From the NCBI RefSeq assembly GCF_000373265.1, contig NZ_KB890767.1, positions 248,001-312,000 of the forward strand: 64,000 nucleotides of DNA, in the 5' to 3' direction. The stretch is from Pontibacter roseus DSM 17521 (GTDB taxonomy: Bacteria > Bacteroidota > Bacteroidia > Cytophagales > Hymenobacteraceae). The notes beneath the pieces are model-generated. The model saw nothing but the letters and a program-made list of their open reading frames with translations. It was not told where the DNA came from and made no database searches. This document shows positions 1 through 7,277 of this stretch, in pieces. A program made the translations under genes and the position numbers. Position 1 is the stretch's first letter; each line of letters starts with the position of its first letter.

Positions 1-2
1 AT

Positions 3-908
3 GAGGCTACACTGAACAGAACCTTGGATAACCTCCAGGAGACCGTGCGGCAAATCAGGGTTAAATCCCCTAATGTCATCATCCTGATGGCGCAACTGAT
101 TCCGATAGACTACGGCAATGGAAATGCGAACCGAAACGTCAGCAATCTCAATGCGCGCATCCCGGCTCTGGCGCAGGAACTGAACACAATCCAGTCCCCT
201 GTGGTGGTGGTAGACCAGAATACCGGTTTCGACGCGACTTCAGGACGTGACACCTACGATGGTCTGCATCCCAACGCCAGCGGCATGGAGAAAATAGCCC
301 AGCGCTGGTTTGAGGCCATCATGGACCAGATTATTGTACCGCTTCCTGTGGAACTGGTCAGCTTCAAAGGTATAGCCACTACCAGCGGGGTACAGCTTTC
401 CTGGTCCACTGCCTCCGAGCAGGACAACAGCCATTTTGAGGTACAGCGCGCTCTAGACGCATCTGATTTTGCTGCCATCGGCCAGGTAGAGGGTGCAGGC
501 ACTACTTCACTCACCCGCAGCTATGCCTTCGAGGACAAGGAGGCGTCCGCCGGCACCAGCTACTACCGCCTGAAGCAAGTGGATTTCAGCGGAGAGACCA
601 GCTACTCCAACGTGGTGGCGGTAACCACCAGTTCAGACGGACTGGCAGCTGACATGCGCCTATACCCTACCCACACGCGAGGGGACCTGGTGACACTCCA
701 ACTGATGGCGCTGCAGCCGCAGGAAAAATTCAACGTGGAAATCTATACCTTGGAGGGCAAACTGGTGAAGACATTCGCGGCCGAGGCGGACAGACGAGGC
801 AATTACGCTGAGCGCATCAACCCGGCCGAGCTTCAAAAGGCTAGCCTTTACCTGGTGCGGGCAACCTTCCCAGACCGGGTATACCTGCGGCACCTGATGG
901 TGGACTAG
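3..908 (+). CDS. Secreted SGNH/GDSL hydrolase, C-terminal part, with type IX secretion sorting domain
   Basis: The reading frame is open from the window edge, so the true start lies upstream; the TTG at 24 is probably internal. The visible N-terminal part ends with DGLHPNASGMEKIAQ, which fits block V of SGNH hydrolases (the DxxH catalytic Asp/His pair); the serine block must lie outside the window. It is followed by a linker domain starting PLPVELVSFKG and containing YYRLKQVDFSG, typical of Bacteroidota secreted proteins, and by an approximately 80-residue C-terminal domain (LYPTHTRGDLVTL to RHLMVD) resembling type A T9SS sorting domains. Inference: an esterase or carbohydrate esterase exported through the outer membrane by T9SS. 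The substrate cannot be told from this fragment. Confidence 0.8.
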   Translation, partial: EATLNRTLDNLQETVRQIRVKSPNVIILMAQLIPIDYGNGNANRNVSNLNARIPALAQELNTIQSPVVVVDQNTGFDATSGRDTYDGLHPNASGMEKIAQRWFEAIMDQIIVPLPVELVSFKGIATTSGVQLSWSTASEQDNSHFEVQRALDASDFAAIGQVEGAGTTSLTRSYAFEDKEASAGTSYYRLKQVDFSGETSYSNVVAVTTSSDGLAADMRLYPTHTRGDLVTLQLMALQPQEKFNVEIYTLEGKLVKTFAAEADRRGNYAERINPAELQKASLYLVRATFPDRVYLRHLMVD

Positions 909-940
909 CAGGAGAGGCATAGGGTAAATGTCGGCACAGG

Positions 941-1558
941 CTACTGCTGTTGCAACAACTCAATCACTTCTTCGTCGCTCACCTGCGAGAACTCCTGGTA
1001 GAACTGCCCCACTGCCTGAAAGAAAGGCGGCACGAGTAGGCATACCACCTCATCGACCAGGGCAGTGAACCGCTCAATGGCAGATGGGGGAGCCACCGGC
1101 ACAGCCACGATGATTTTGCGCGGGTGCTGCTTCCTGACCAGGTTCACAGTGGACAGCAGCGTTTTGCCGGTAGCAATGCCATCATCTACAATGATGACGA
1201 TGCGGTCCTGAAGGGCAACGGGTTGCCGGTTGCCCATGAAGAGGCGGTACTTCCTGTGCAGGCTTTCCCGTATACGCTTTACTTCGGCAGCTACGTATTC
1301 CTGCGGCACGTTGATATGTTCCTCCACCTCCACATCGTCCAGGCTCACGGCCCCAATGGCGTACTCCGGATTAGCAGGATGCCCGATTTTCTTGGACACC
1401 GTCACTTCCAGTGGCATACCTAACCGCTTGGCGATAGGAGCCGCAACGGGCACGCCGCCTCTGGGTATGGCGAGTACCACGCCCAATTGGCCCTGGTACT
1501 TCTCCAGCCTGTCCGCCAGCAGCAGCGCCGCCTCTTCCCTGTTCTTGATGTACTCCAT
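941..1558 (-). CDS. Phosphoribosyltransferase-domain protein
   Basis: 205 residues. The PRPP-binding loop of type I phosphoribosyltransferases is visible as VDDGIATGKT (residues 124-133), and the N-terminal IPRGGVPVA (31-39) is the second conserved strand-loop of this family. Family members are annotated as phosphoribosyltransferases of unknown acceptor. The gene lies 59 bp downstream of the alpha/beta hydrolase gene on the same strand, so the two are probably cotranscribed. In other bacteria a PRTase of this kind is fused or adjacent to a dienelactone-hydrolase-like protein, which supports a joint but unknown role. It is unlikely to be a nucleotide-salvage enzyme of known specificity because it lacks the context of one. 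Confidence 0.85.
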   Translation of the reverse strand: MEYIKNREEAALLLADRLEKYQGQLGVVLAIPRGGVPVAAPIAKRLGMPLEVTVSKKIGHPANPEYAIGAVSLDDVEVEEHINVPQEYVAAEVKRIRESLHRKYRLFMGNRQPVALQDRIVIIVDDGIATGKTLLSTVNLVRKQHPRKIIVAVPVAPPSAIERFTALVDEVVCLLVPPFFQAVGQFYQEFSQVSDEEVIELLQQQ

Positions 1559-1617
1559 ACTATATGGCTTGAGCTATTCTTAGGTCATGACATGTGCACC
1601 TCGGCACGCTGCTATAC

Positions 1618-2301
1618 CTAGGGCTGGTCCTGGCGCAGCGGGTGCTGCTTGCCGGGGCCCAGGTACTTCCGGAACCAGTCGGTGGCCAACTGCGCGGCCA
1701 TCTCCAGCGCCCCCGGCTCCTCAAACAGATGGGTGGCGTCCGGTACAAGCTCCAGGTCCTTGATGCATTGCAGCTGTTCTTGCGCCTGAATATTTAGGGC
1801 CAGCACCTGTTCATCCAGCCCGCCCACGATCAGCAGCGTGGGCGCCTGTACATCCGGCAATATGTCCCCTGCCAGGTCGGGTCGGCCTCCCCTGCTCACC
1901 ACGGCGTCTATGATATCGCCTCCCAGGGCTGCTGCTGCGCCCAGGGCGGAGGCGGCTCCTGTGCTGGCCCCAAAGAATCCGTACCGCAAATCCCCTGTCA
2001 GTTCGTTTTGCTGCAGCCAGTTCACAGCGGCTATCAGGCGGGTGGTCAGCAGCGGCACGTCAAATCGGTTTTCGCGCCGCTGGTCTTCCTGTTGCGTGAG
2101 CAGGTCTAGCAGTAACGTGGCGAAACCGGAGCGTTGCAGGTGCTCCGCCACAAAGCGGTTGCGTGGGCTCAGGCGGCTGCTGCCGCTGCCATGCGAAAAA
2201 ATCACCAGCCCTTTTGCCTCCTGCGGCACGGCCAAGTCGCCCATGATTTGCGCGTCCTGCACCTCTATGCTGACGCTGTCATTGAATCTATAATCTACCA
2301 T
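1618..2301 (-). CDS. Alpha/beta hydrolase, dienelactone-hydrolase-like
   Basis: 227 residues with an alpha/beta hydrolase fold. FSHGSGSS (35-42) forms the oxyanion-hole region. The nucleophile elbow is GASTGA (111-116) with Ser113, and candidate acid and base residues are Asp163 (GGLDEQV) and His191 (DATHLF). There is no signal peptide, so it should be cytoplasmic. It is the first gene of a two-gene minus-strand unit with the phosphoribosyltransferase. A possible TACGTTTG box on the minus strand at 2435-2428 lies about 125 bp upstream. The family includes dienelactone hydrolases and many unassigned esterases; the substrate is unknown. Confidence 0.85.
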   Translation of the reverse strand: MVDYRFNDSVSIEVQDAQIMGDLAVPQEAKGLVIFSHGSGSSRLSPRNRFVAEHLQRSGFATLLLDLLTQQEDQRRENRFDVPLLTTRLIAAVNWLQQNELTGDLRYGFFGASTGAASALGAAAALGGDIIDAVVSRGGRPDLAGDILPDVQAPTLLIVGGLDEQVLALNIQAQEQLQCIKDLELVPDATHLFEEPGALEMAAQLATDWFRKYLGPGKQHPLRQDQP

Positions 2302-2463
2302 TCCGATTGTTTTCGTTTGTGCCTGTCCTGCTTTGTCTTAGTCCTTTGATGTACGACCTGGGTGGGCAATGGTTGAATTCGATTCTTCTCTAGGTCAGGC
2401 AGTATCCGCTTCACCTTCTCCCTCTGCCAAACGTATAGGAGCTATACCCCTCATCCATTCTTT

Positions 2464-3153
2464 ATGTATAGCACACGGCATCTGTTGTTGGCCTTCGCTG
2501 GACTCAGTCTCTGCCTGGCTTCTTGTAGTTCGGGGGAGCAGGAACAGACCATGGCATCGGAGGAGGCGCAGGAGCCGGAGCGGCTGGAAGAGGTGCAGGA
2601 GGAGCACGAGCGGCGGAACAGCACCCCGGGGCTGGACACCATCGGGTTTGAATCGGCTTTCACTCTTTTCCTGCAGGCGCTGCAACTGGCTGACACCGCC
2701 GCCCTCAACCAATACATTCACCCCGACTATGGCTTGTGGGTGATTGAACAGCCCGGTGCCATGCCGAAAATGACATATGTGACCGACATACGGGATTTCA
2801 AGCGGGAATTCCAGGACCGCTCCTTCTTCACGGTGCGGGAGGAAGTCACCTCATGCGACCTGCAGGAAGAGGCGTGGCCCAGTTTTGATTGCGCCAACCT
2901 GAACTACGACAAAGGGCAGTCCGGGTATAGCAAGGACGGCTGCTTTGTAGGCCCACCCAACAAGTTCCGGACTAGCGGCTACTGGGACTACGCCAGTCTA
3001 TCCAATGACGAGGTGCAACGCGTGAAGGCAAGCTTGCCGCTCCTGCACAAATCGGTGCTGCACACCGCCACCTCCTTTGAGTTCCACTTCGGCCAGGTGG
3101 ACGGCCAGTGGCGGTTGCTCTTCACCAAACTCATCCACCCCTGCAGCGCGTAG
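2464..3153 (+). CDS. Hypothetical lipoprotein
   Basis: 229 residues. The N-terminus is a lipoprotein signal (hydrophobic LLLAFAGLSLCLA followed by lipobox LASC, Cys21), then an acidic, Glu-rich stretch (about residues 22-55) that probably acts as a flexible tether. The folded remainder has four further cysteines, in TSCDLQ, DCANLN, DGCFVG and the C-terminal HPCSA. I do not recognise the family. No acidic sorting sequence directly follows Cys21 (SSGEQE), so which membrane it ends up in is open. It stands alone between the oppositely oriented hydrolase pair and endonuclease V. Confidence 0.75.
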   Translation: MYSTRHLLLAFAGLSLCLASCSSGEQEQTMASEEAQEPERLEEVQEEHERRNSTPGLDTIGFESAFTLFLQALQLADTAALNQYIHPDYGLWVIEQPGAMPKMTYVTDIRDFKREFQDRSFFTVREEVTSCDLQEEAWPSFDCANLNYDKGQSGYSKDGCFVGPPNKFRTSGYWDYASLSNDEVQRVKASLPLLHKSVLHTATSFEFHFGQVDGQWRLLFTKLIHPCSA

Positions 3154-3343
3154 AGAGTTTAGGAGTTTAAGCTTCTAGGAGGGAAGAGGGAAACCTTAAT
3201 ACTTTCTATAGCCTCTGCATCTGTCGCCTTTATGGTCACGAAAAACGTATTCACGTATCCGATAGATTAAACTTCATCTACCGTAACTCATTTCAAGCAT
3301 TCTATTTCTTAAACCCCCTCAACTCCCAAACTTCTAAACTCTC
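3153..3343. repeat. Inverted repeat bounding the lipoprotein-endonuclease V gap
   Basis: The gap is bounded by GAGAGTTTAGGAGTTT (3153-3168) and, as its inverse with one mismatch, the segment at 3328-3343. The right arm is part of a longer AACTCCCAAACTTCTAAACTCTC-like leader that ends directly at the endonuclease V start. Between the arms I see no ORF. It could be a small non-coding repeat unit or two copies of a recurring leader in opposite orientation. Confidence 0.45.
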
Positions 3344-3345
3344 CC

Positions 3346-4032
3346 ATGGCCTACTTCCGACGCTTTGACTATCCTGCCCCTGACCCGGCTATACTGGCCC
3401 GCCTCACGGAGCAGCAACGCGAGATGCAGGAGCGCATCATCCTCCAGAAACCGGATTTTGACCTGAAGCTCATTGCCGGCTGTGACTCCTCTTTCATAGG
3501 CGAGGATACCATTCTGTCGGTCTTCGTGCTACTCACCTATCCTGGGCTGGAGGTGCTGGAGAAGGTATGGCACCACGGGCCGGTGGAGCTGCCTTACATC
3601 CCTGGTTTCCTGGCCTTCCGGGAGGCGCCCAACCTGCTCAAGGCCTACGAGAAGCTACAGCAGAAACCGGATTTGATTATGGTGGACGGACACGGTATTT
3701 CGCACCCGCGCCGCTTAGGTATAGCCACGCACCTAGGGCTGCACCTGAACAAACCGACCATGGGTGTCGCCAAGAAGGTGTTGGTAGGCAAATACAAGGA
3801 GCCGGACACTGCAAAAGGCTCCATGTCGCCGCTAGAGCACAAAGGTGAAATCATCGCCAACGTGCTTCGCACAAAGGACAATGTGAAGCCCGTCTTCATA
3901 TCAGCCGGCCATCTGATGGATTTGCAGTCAGCTACGGAAATAGCGATGGCCTGCGCCGTCAAGCACAAGTTGCCGGAGCCCACCCGTCTGGCCGACCATT
4001 ATGCAGCGGTTTTTAAAAGTGAGGTGAAATGA
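3346..4032 (+). CDS. nfi: Endonuclease V (deoxyinosine 3' endonuclease)
   Basis: 228 residues, normal for the family. Endonuclease V nicks DNA near deoxyinosine and other deaminated bases and starts their repair. The conserved blocks are present: AGCDSSF with Asp47, PYIPGFLAFRE (83-93) with Glu93, and VDGHGISHPRRLGIA (113-127) with Asp114, together giving the D-E-D metal site. The ATG at 3346 is the only sensible start, and it directly follows the repeat leader ending at 3343. Transcription probably ends at the hairpin at 4133-4187. It appears to be a single-gene unit. Confidence 0.95.
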   Translation: MAYFRRFDYPAPDPAILARLTEQQREMQERIILQKPDFDLKLIAGCDSSFIGEDTILSVFVLLTYPGLEVLEKVWHHGPVELPYIPGFLAFREAPNLLKAYEKLQQKPDLIMVDGHGISHPRRLGIATHLGLHLNKPTMGVAKKVLVGKYKEPDTAKGSMSPLEHKGEIIANVLRTKDNVKPVFISAGHLMDLQSATEIAMACAVKHKLPEPTRLADHYAAVFKSEVK

Positions 4033-4132
4033 TTTGGAGTCCTTACGACTGACTGTTTCCTAAAGCTAATCACCTGAGACACCTTCCTATTCTGCAATTT
4101 CAAACATATCCCCCTCTCCTATACCTTCTTGT

Positions 4133-4187
4133 ATAAAAGCCCTTCAATAAATAAGCCGCAATAGCTCATTTACTGAAGGGCTTTTAT
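4133..4187 (+). terminator. Hairpin terminator after endonuclease V
   Basis: A 20-bp stem (4133-4152 with 4168-4187, one mismatch) closes a 15-nt loop. The stem carries AAAAGCCCTTCA and its complement, so the 3' arm ends in a CTTTTATTTC tract. The symmetry would also allow termination on the other strand. Confidence 0.75.
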
Positions 4188-4430
4188 TTCTTCCCCTGCC
4201 TGCAGAGGCCGTTTCCACTCCTTCCAAGCATTCGCATTTTGAGTCTATAGGCCTGGCATAGCCTTTAAAATGCGCTATATGCAGGTATAAGTAAATATAT
4301 ATTCTCTATTAGAACACAACAAACATCATGTTCTGAACTGACCCTTATCATCCTTTAGGCTGCCACGGCCCGCTACCTTTGTCACATACAATAACAGCAG
4401 AACAACCAAAGGTACTATAAACTCAATGTC
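4188..4430. other. Intergenic region ahead of the YceI operon
   Basis: No ORF and no RNA gene recognised. It holds one AGGTATA copy (4284-4290), an AT-rich stretch (4285-4325) and the candidate -7 box at 4374-4381. Confidence 0.5.
4374..4381 (+). promoter_or_regulatory. Candidate Bacteroidota -7 box for the YceI operon
   Basis: TACCTTTG matches TAnnTTTG exactly, 50 bp before the first ATG. The -33 TTTG is not clear (TTTA at 4355-4358). Confidence 0.5.
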
Positions 4431-5021
4431 ATGAAAAATCCAAATTTAACAACACTGCTGATTTCCGCAGCCCTGTTCCTGGGATTAGGCGTCAGCAACC
4501 TCCTCCACGCCCAAGGCACCTACCGCCTCACCGGCAAACCTGTTCTGACAGTGATGGGAGGTTCCACCATACACGACTGGGAAATGTCTTCTGCACAGTC
4601 TCAGGGCAGGGCCGAGATTCTTGTCGATGGCACCTCGCTCAAGCATGTAAAGTCTGCGAACGTGACTATGAAAGCCGAGTCGCTGAAGAGTGGAAAGGAC
4701 AAGATGGATGGGATTGCTTATGACGCGCTCAAAACCAAAAAACACCCGGATATCCTGTTCACGCTGACCTCTTTCAAAAGCCTGGGCGGCAACAAGGGAC
4801 TGGCAACAGGTAACCTGACAATAGCAGGCACCACAAAACCGGTCGCGTTCAAAGTGGAGTCGAGCACCAAAGGAGACATGGTATACCTGTCAGGGGAGAC
4901 GGCCATCAAGTTCACCGATTTCAACATCACCCCTCCCACTGCCATGCTGGGCACCATCAAGACGAGCAACGACCTGAAGCTGCTTTTCAAAGTCAACTTC
5001 CAGCAGGCTGTCCTCCAATAA
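4431..5021 (+). CDS. YceI family periplasmic protein
   Basis: 196 residues with a signal peptide (cleavage probably after LLHA, near residue 27). The remainder matches the YceI lipocalin-like barrel: GGSTIHDWEM near the start, YDALKTKKHPDILFTL in the middle (the family H-P-x-I/A-x-F block) and TPPTAMLGTIKTSNDLKLLFKV at the end. Characterised YceI-like proteins bind long isoprenoid lipids in a central cavity; whether this one does is inference. It is first in a three-gene unit, 40 bp ahead of a beta-barrel protein and followed by a second YceI-type protein, suggesting envelope lipid or hydrophobic-ligand handling. Confidence 0.9.
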   Translation: MKNPNLTTLLISAALFLGLGVSNLLHAQGTYRLTGKPVLTVMGGSTIHDWEMSSAQSQGRAEILVDGTSLKHVKSANVTMKAESLKSGKDKMDGIAYDALKTKKHPDILFTLTSFKSLGGNKGLATGNLTIAGTTKPVAFKVESSTKGDMVYLSGETAIKFTDFNITPPTAMLGTIKTSNDLKLLFKVNFQQAVLQ

Positions 5022-5061
5022 TCAACTTAAAATTCTTCCAAGAAAAATAACTCTTACAGTC

Positions 5062-6417
5062 ATGAAAAAATCGATACTCTCTTTAGGCTTGATGCTAGGC
5101 TTGAGCTTAAGTTCCTTTGCCCAAATCACCCTCTCCGATATGAAGTACTGGAGACCGTATGACAAGCGGGGCATCAACGTTTTCGAAACAGGCAAAACAG
5201 ACACCGCTACGTTCGAAGGCATCAAAGTGAGGCTAGGCGGCAGCTTCGCACAGCAGTTCCAGGGCCTGCAGCACAAAAACACCGCTACCGCAATCATGCA
5301 GACGCAGAGCGGTGCCGAAGTGAACATGAACCAGCTGATGCCCATCGAGAATGGCTTCAACCTGGCCTCTGCCAACCTGAACCTGGACGTGGCGCTCGCG
5401 GATGGTATCCGGCTGAACCTGGTGACGTACCTGTCTTCCCGACACCACTCTGAGGCTTGGGTGAAAGGTGGATACATCCAGGTAGACAAAGCGGAGTTCC
5501 TGAACAGCGAACTGGTGAACAGGCTGTTTGAGAACCTGACGCTACGTGTCGGTCACATGGAAATCAACTACGGCGATGCGCACTTCAGAAGAACAGACAA
5601 CGCGCACGCCCTGCAGAACCCCTTCGTGGGCAACTACATCATGGACGCCTTTACAACTGAAATCGGCGCTGAGGCCATCTACCAGTACAAAGGATTCCTG
5701 GCAGTAGGCTCTGTGACCGGCGGCGAAGTGCAAGGCGGTATCCAAAACCCTGGCCAGCGCAAGCCTTCTTTCATCGGCAAGCTCGGTTACGACAGCCAAG
5801 TGTCTGAAGACCTAAGAGTGAGACTGACCAGTTCCGTTTATACCACGGCTGGTTCTGTTAGAAACACATTGTATGGCGGCGACCGTGCTGGCTCACGCTA
5901 CTTCCTGGTGATGGACCCAGCCAGAGTGGCCAGTGGAGCGGCGGTAACACCAGCCACACACTTTACTTCAGGTCACATCAACCCAGGTATTACCAACAGC
6001 CTGACAGCCCTGGTAGTCAACCCATTCGTCAAGTTCAAGGGACTGGAGTTCTTCGGTAACTTCGAGCAGGCCAAAGGCAAAGGCAGACTGGGCGCCAATG
6101 ACGAACCATCTGACCGCACCTGGAGACAGCTTGGAACAGACCTGGTATACCGCTTCGGTGGCAACGAGAACTTCTACGTGGCAGGCCGCTACAACGTGGT
6201 GAAAGGTCGCCTTGCTCCCCTGGCCTCTGCCCCTACCGTGCAAAACAACATGGTGACCCTGGAAAGGGTACAGGCAGGTGCCGGCTGGTTTGTGACCAAG
6301 AACATCGTAGCCAAAGCGGAGTACGTGAAGCAGCAATACAAAGGCTTCGCTCCCAGCGACATCCGCCATGGTGGCCAGTTTGATGGCTTCATGATAGAAG
6401 GCGCTATCTCATTCTAA
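5062..6417 (+). CDS. Outer-membrane beta-barrel (porin-like) protein
   Basis: 451 residues with a clear signal peptide (MKKSILSLGLMLGLSLSSFAQ, cut near Ala20). The mature part has alternating amphipathic strands, frequent Gly and aromatic residues, and a last strand GGQFDGFMIEGAISF ending in Phe, the usual outer-membrane insertion signal. It lacks a TonB box and plug domain, so it is not a TonB-dependent receptor. It sits between two YceI-family genes (40 bp and 11 bp spacings), so it is almost certainly cotranscribed with them. A porin or ligand-export channel is likely, but the substrate is unknown. Confidence 0.75.
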   Translation: MKKSILSLGLMLGLSLSSFAQITLSDMKYWRPYDKRGINVFETGKTDTATFEGIKVRLGGSFAQQFQGLQHKNTATAIMQTQSGAEVNMNQLMPIENGFNLASANLNLDVALADGIRLNLVTYLSSRHHSEAWVKGGYIQVDKAEFLNSELVNRLFENLTLRVGHMEINYGDAHFRRTDNAHALQNPFVGNYIMDAFTTEIGAEAIYQYKGFLAVGSVTGGEVQGGIQNPGQRKPSFIGKLGYDSQVSEDLRVRLTSSVYTTAGSVRNTLYGGDRAGSRYFLVMDPARVASGAAVTPATHFTSGHINPGITNSLTALVVNPFVKFKGLEFFGNFEQAKGKGRLGANDEPSDRTWRQLGTDLVYRFGGNENFYVAGRYNVVKGRLAPLASAPTVQNNMVTLERVQAGAGWFVTKNIVAKAEYVKQQYKGFAPSDIRHGGQFDGFMIEGAISF

Positions 6418-6428
6418 CACCAAAACCC

Positions 6429-7034
6429 ATGTTCCATAGCCCTATCTTTGTGGTTGCTGCCTTTCTAATGAGTGCGGCGCTGCTCCCGAAAGAAGAGTTT
6501 GTCGTTGTCAAAGGCAACAAAATAACCGTACAGGCACATACTTCGCTCGGAACCATCAACTGCGCTTACACAGGCGGCAGCCAGAAAGATACCCTCTACC
6601 TGAACAGGCAGCATCTGCAGAAAGACAGGCTGAGACTGACGATTCCGGTCGAGAAGTTCAATTGCGGCAACCTGCTCCTGAACCGGGACTTTGCCAACAC
6701 CCTGAATGTGAAGCAGCATCCGGAGATAGAGATTGAGCTGATTAGCCTGAAAAGACAGGGCAAGGACTACCAAGGAGAACTGAAACTGGAGTTGGCTGGC
6801 AAAACCATACTTCTGAACGATGTCCAGTTCTATACCTGCTCCGGTAACAACGCAGATTTGCTGAAGAGCAACATCTGCCTGGACTTCTCTGAAATTGGAC
6901 TTACGACTCCCAAAAAGCTGGGTGGCTTGTTTAAGGTGGAGGATGAGCTTCGGATAACAGTGGAGCTATACCTGAACCCCAAACAGCACAGCGGCTTGCT
7001 TCCTAAGTCAGCAGTTACCTTAAAAGCAAGTTGA
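6429..7034 (+). CDS. YceI-like periplasmic protein, second copy
   Basis: 201 residues. The N-terminal hydrophobic segment (IFVVAAFLMSAALL) is a probable signal sequence, although no clear AxA cut site is visible. The core resembles YceI: LTIPVEKFNCGNLLLNRDF, LNVKQHPEIEIELISL (the H-P block) and a C-terminal KLGGLFKVEDELRITVELYL. It is more diverged than the first copy and has three Cys residues that are absent there (CAYTGG, FNCGN, TCSG), plus one in NICLD. Last gene of the three-gene operon and followed by a strong terminator. The two copies may bind different ligands or act on either side of the barrel protein. Confidence 0.75.
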   Translation: MFHSPIFVVAAFLMSAALLPKEEFVVVKGNKITVQAHTSLGTINCAYTGGSQKDTLYLNRQHLQKDRLRLTIPVEKFNCGNLLLNRDFANTLNVKQHPEIEIELISLKRQGKDYQGELKLELAGKTILLNDVQFYTCSGNNADLLKSNICLDFSEIGLTTPKKLGGLFKVEDELRITVELYLNPKQHSGLLPKSAVTLKAS

Positions 7035-7090
7035 CCATGGGATGATGGAAAGCAATCGATGAGATGCAATAGATGCAACAGCTACATAGA

Positions 7091-7125
7091 CAGAAGGCCC
7101 CGAAGCTATGATTCGGGGCCTTCTG
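7091..7125 (+). terminator. Rho-independent terminator of the YceI operon
   Basis: A perfect 14-bp stem (7091-7104 with 7112-7125, CAGAAGGCCCCGAA and complement) with loop GCTATGA, followed by TATTTCC. It ends the three-gene unit. Confidence 0.85.
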
Positions 7126-7277
7126 TATTTCCACTATACTGCCACTATGTCCTGATATTGCAAAAGGCCAAGGTATAACTATGTCAAAATTTCAGGAAAA
7201 TCATATCAAAATACCATTGGTGTATCCTTTGCTACTTGCCTCGTAGAACTAAGACTAGGGGAAAACAGTAAAGCGAT

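Noticed and set aside
7202-7277. CIRCE or other heat-shock operator before clpB
   Set aside because: No 9-bp inverted repeat with 9-bp spacing found.
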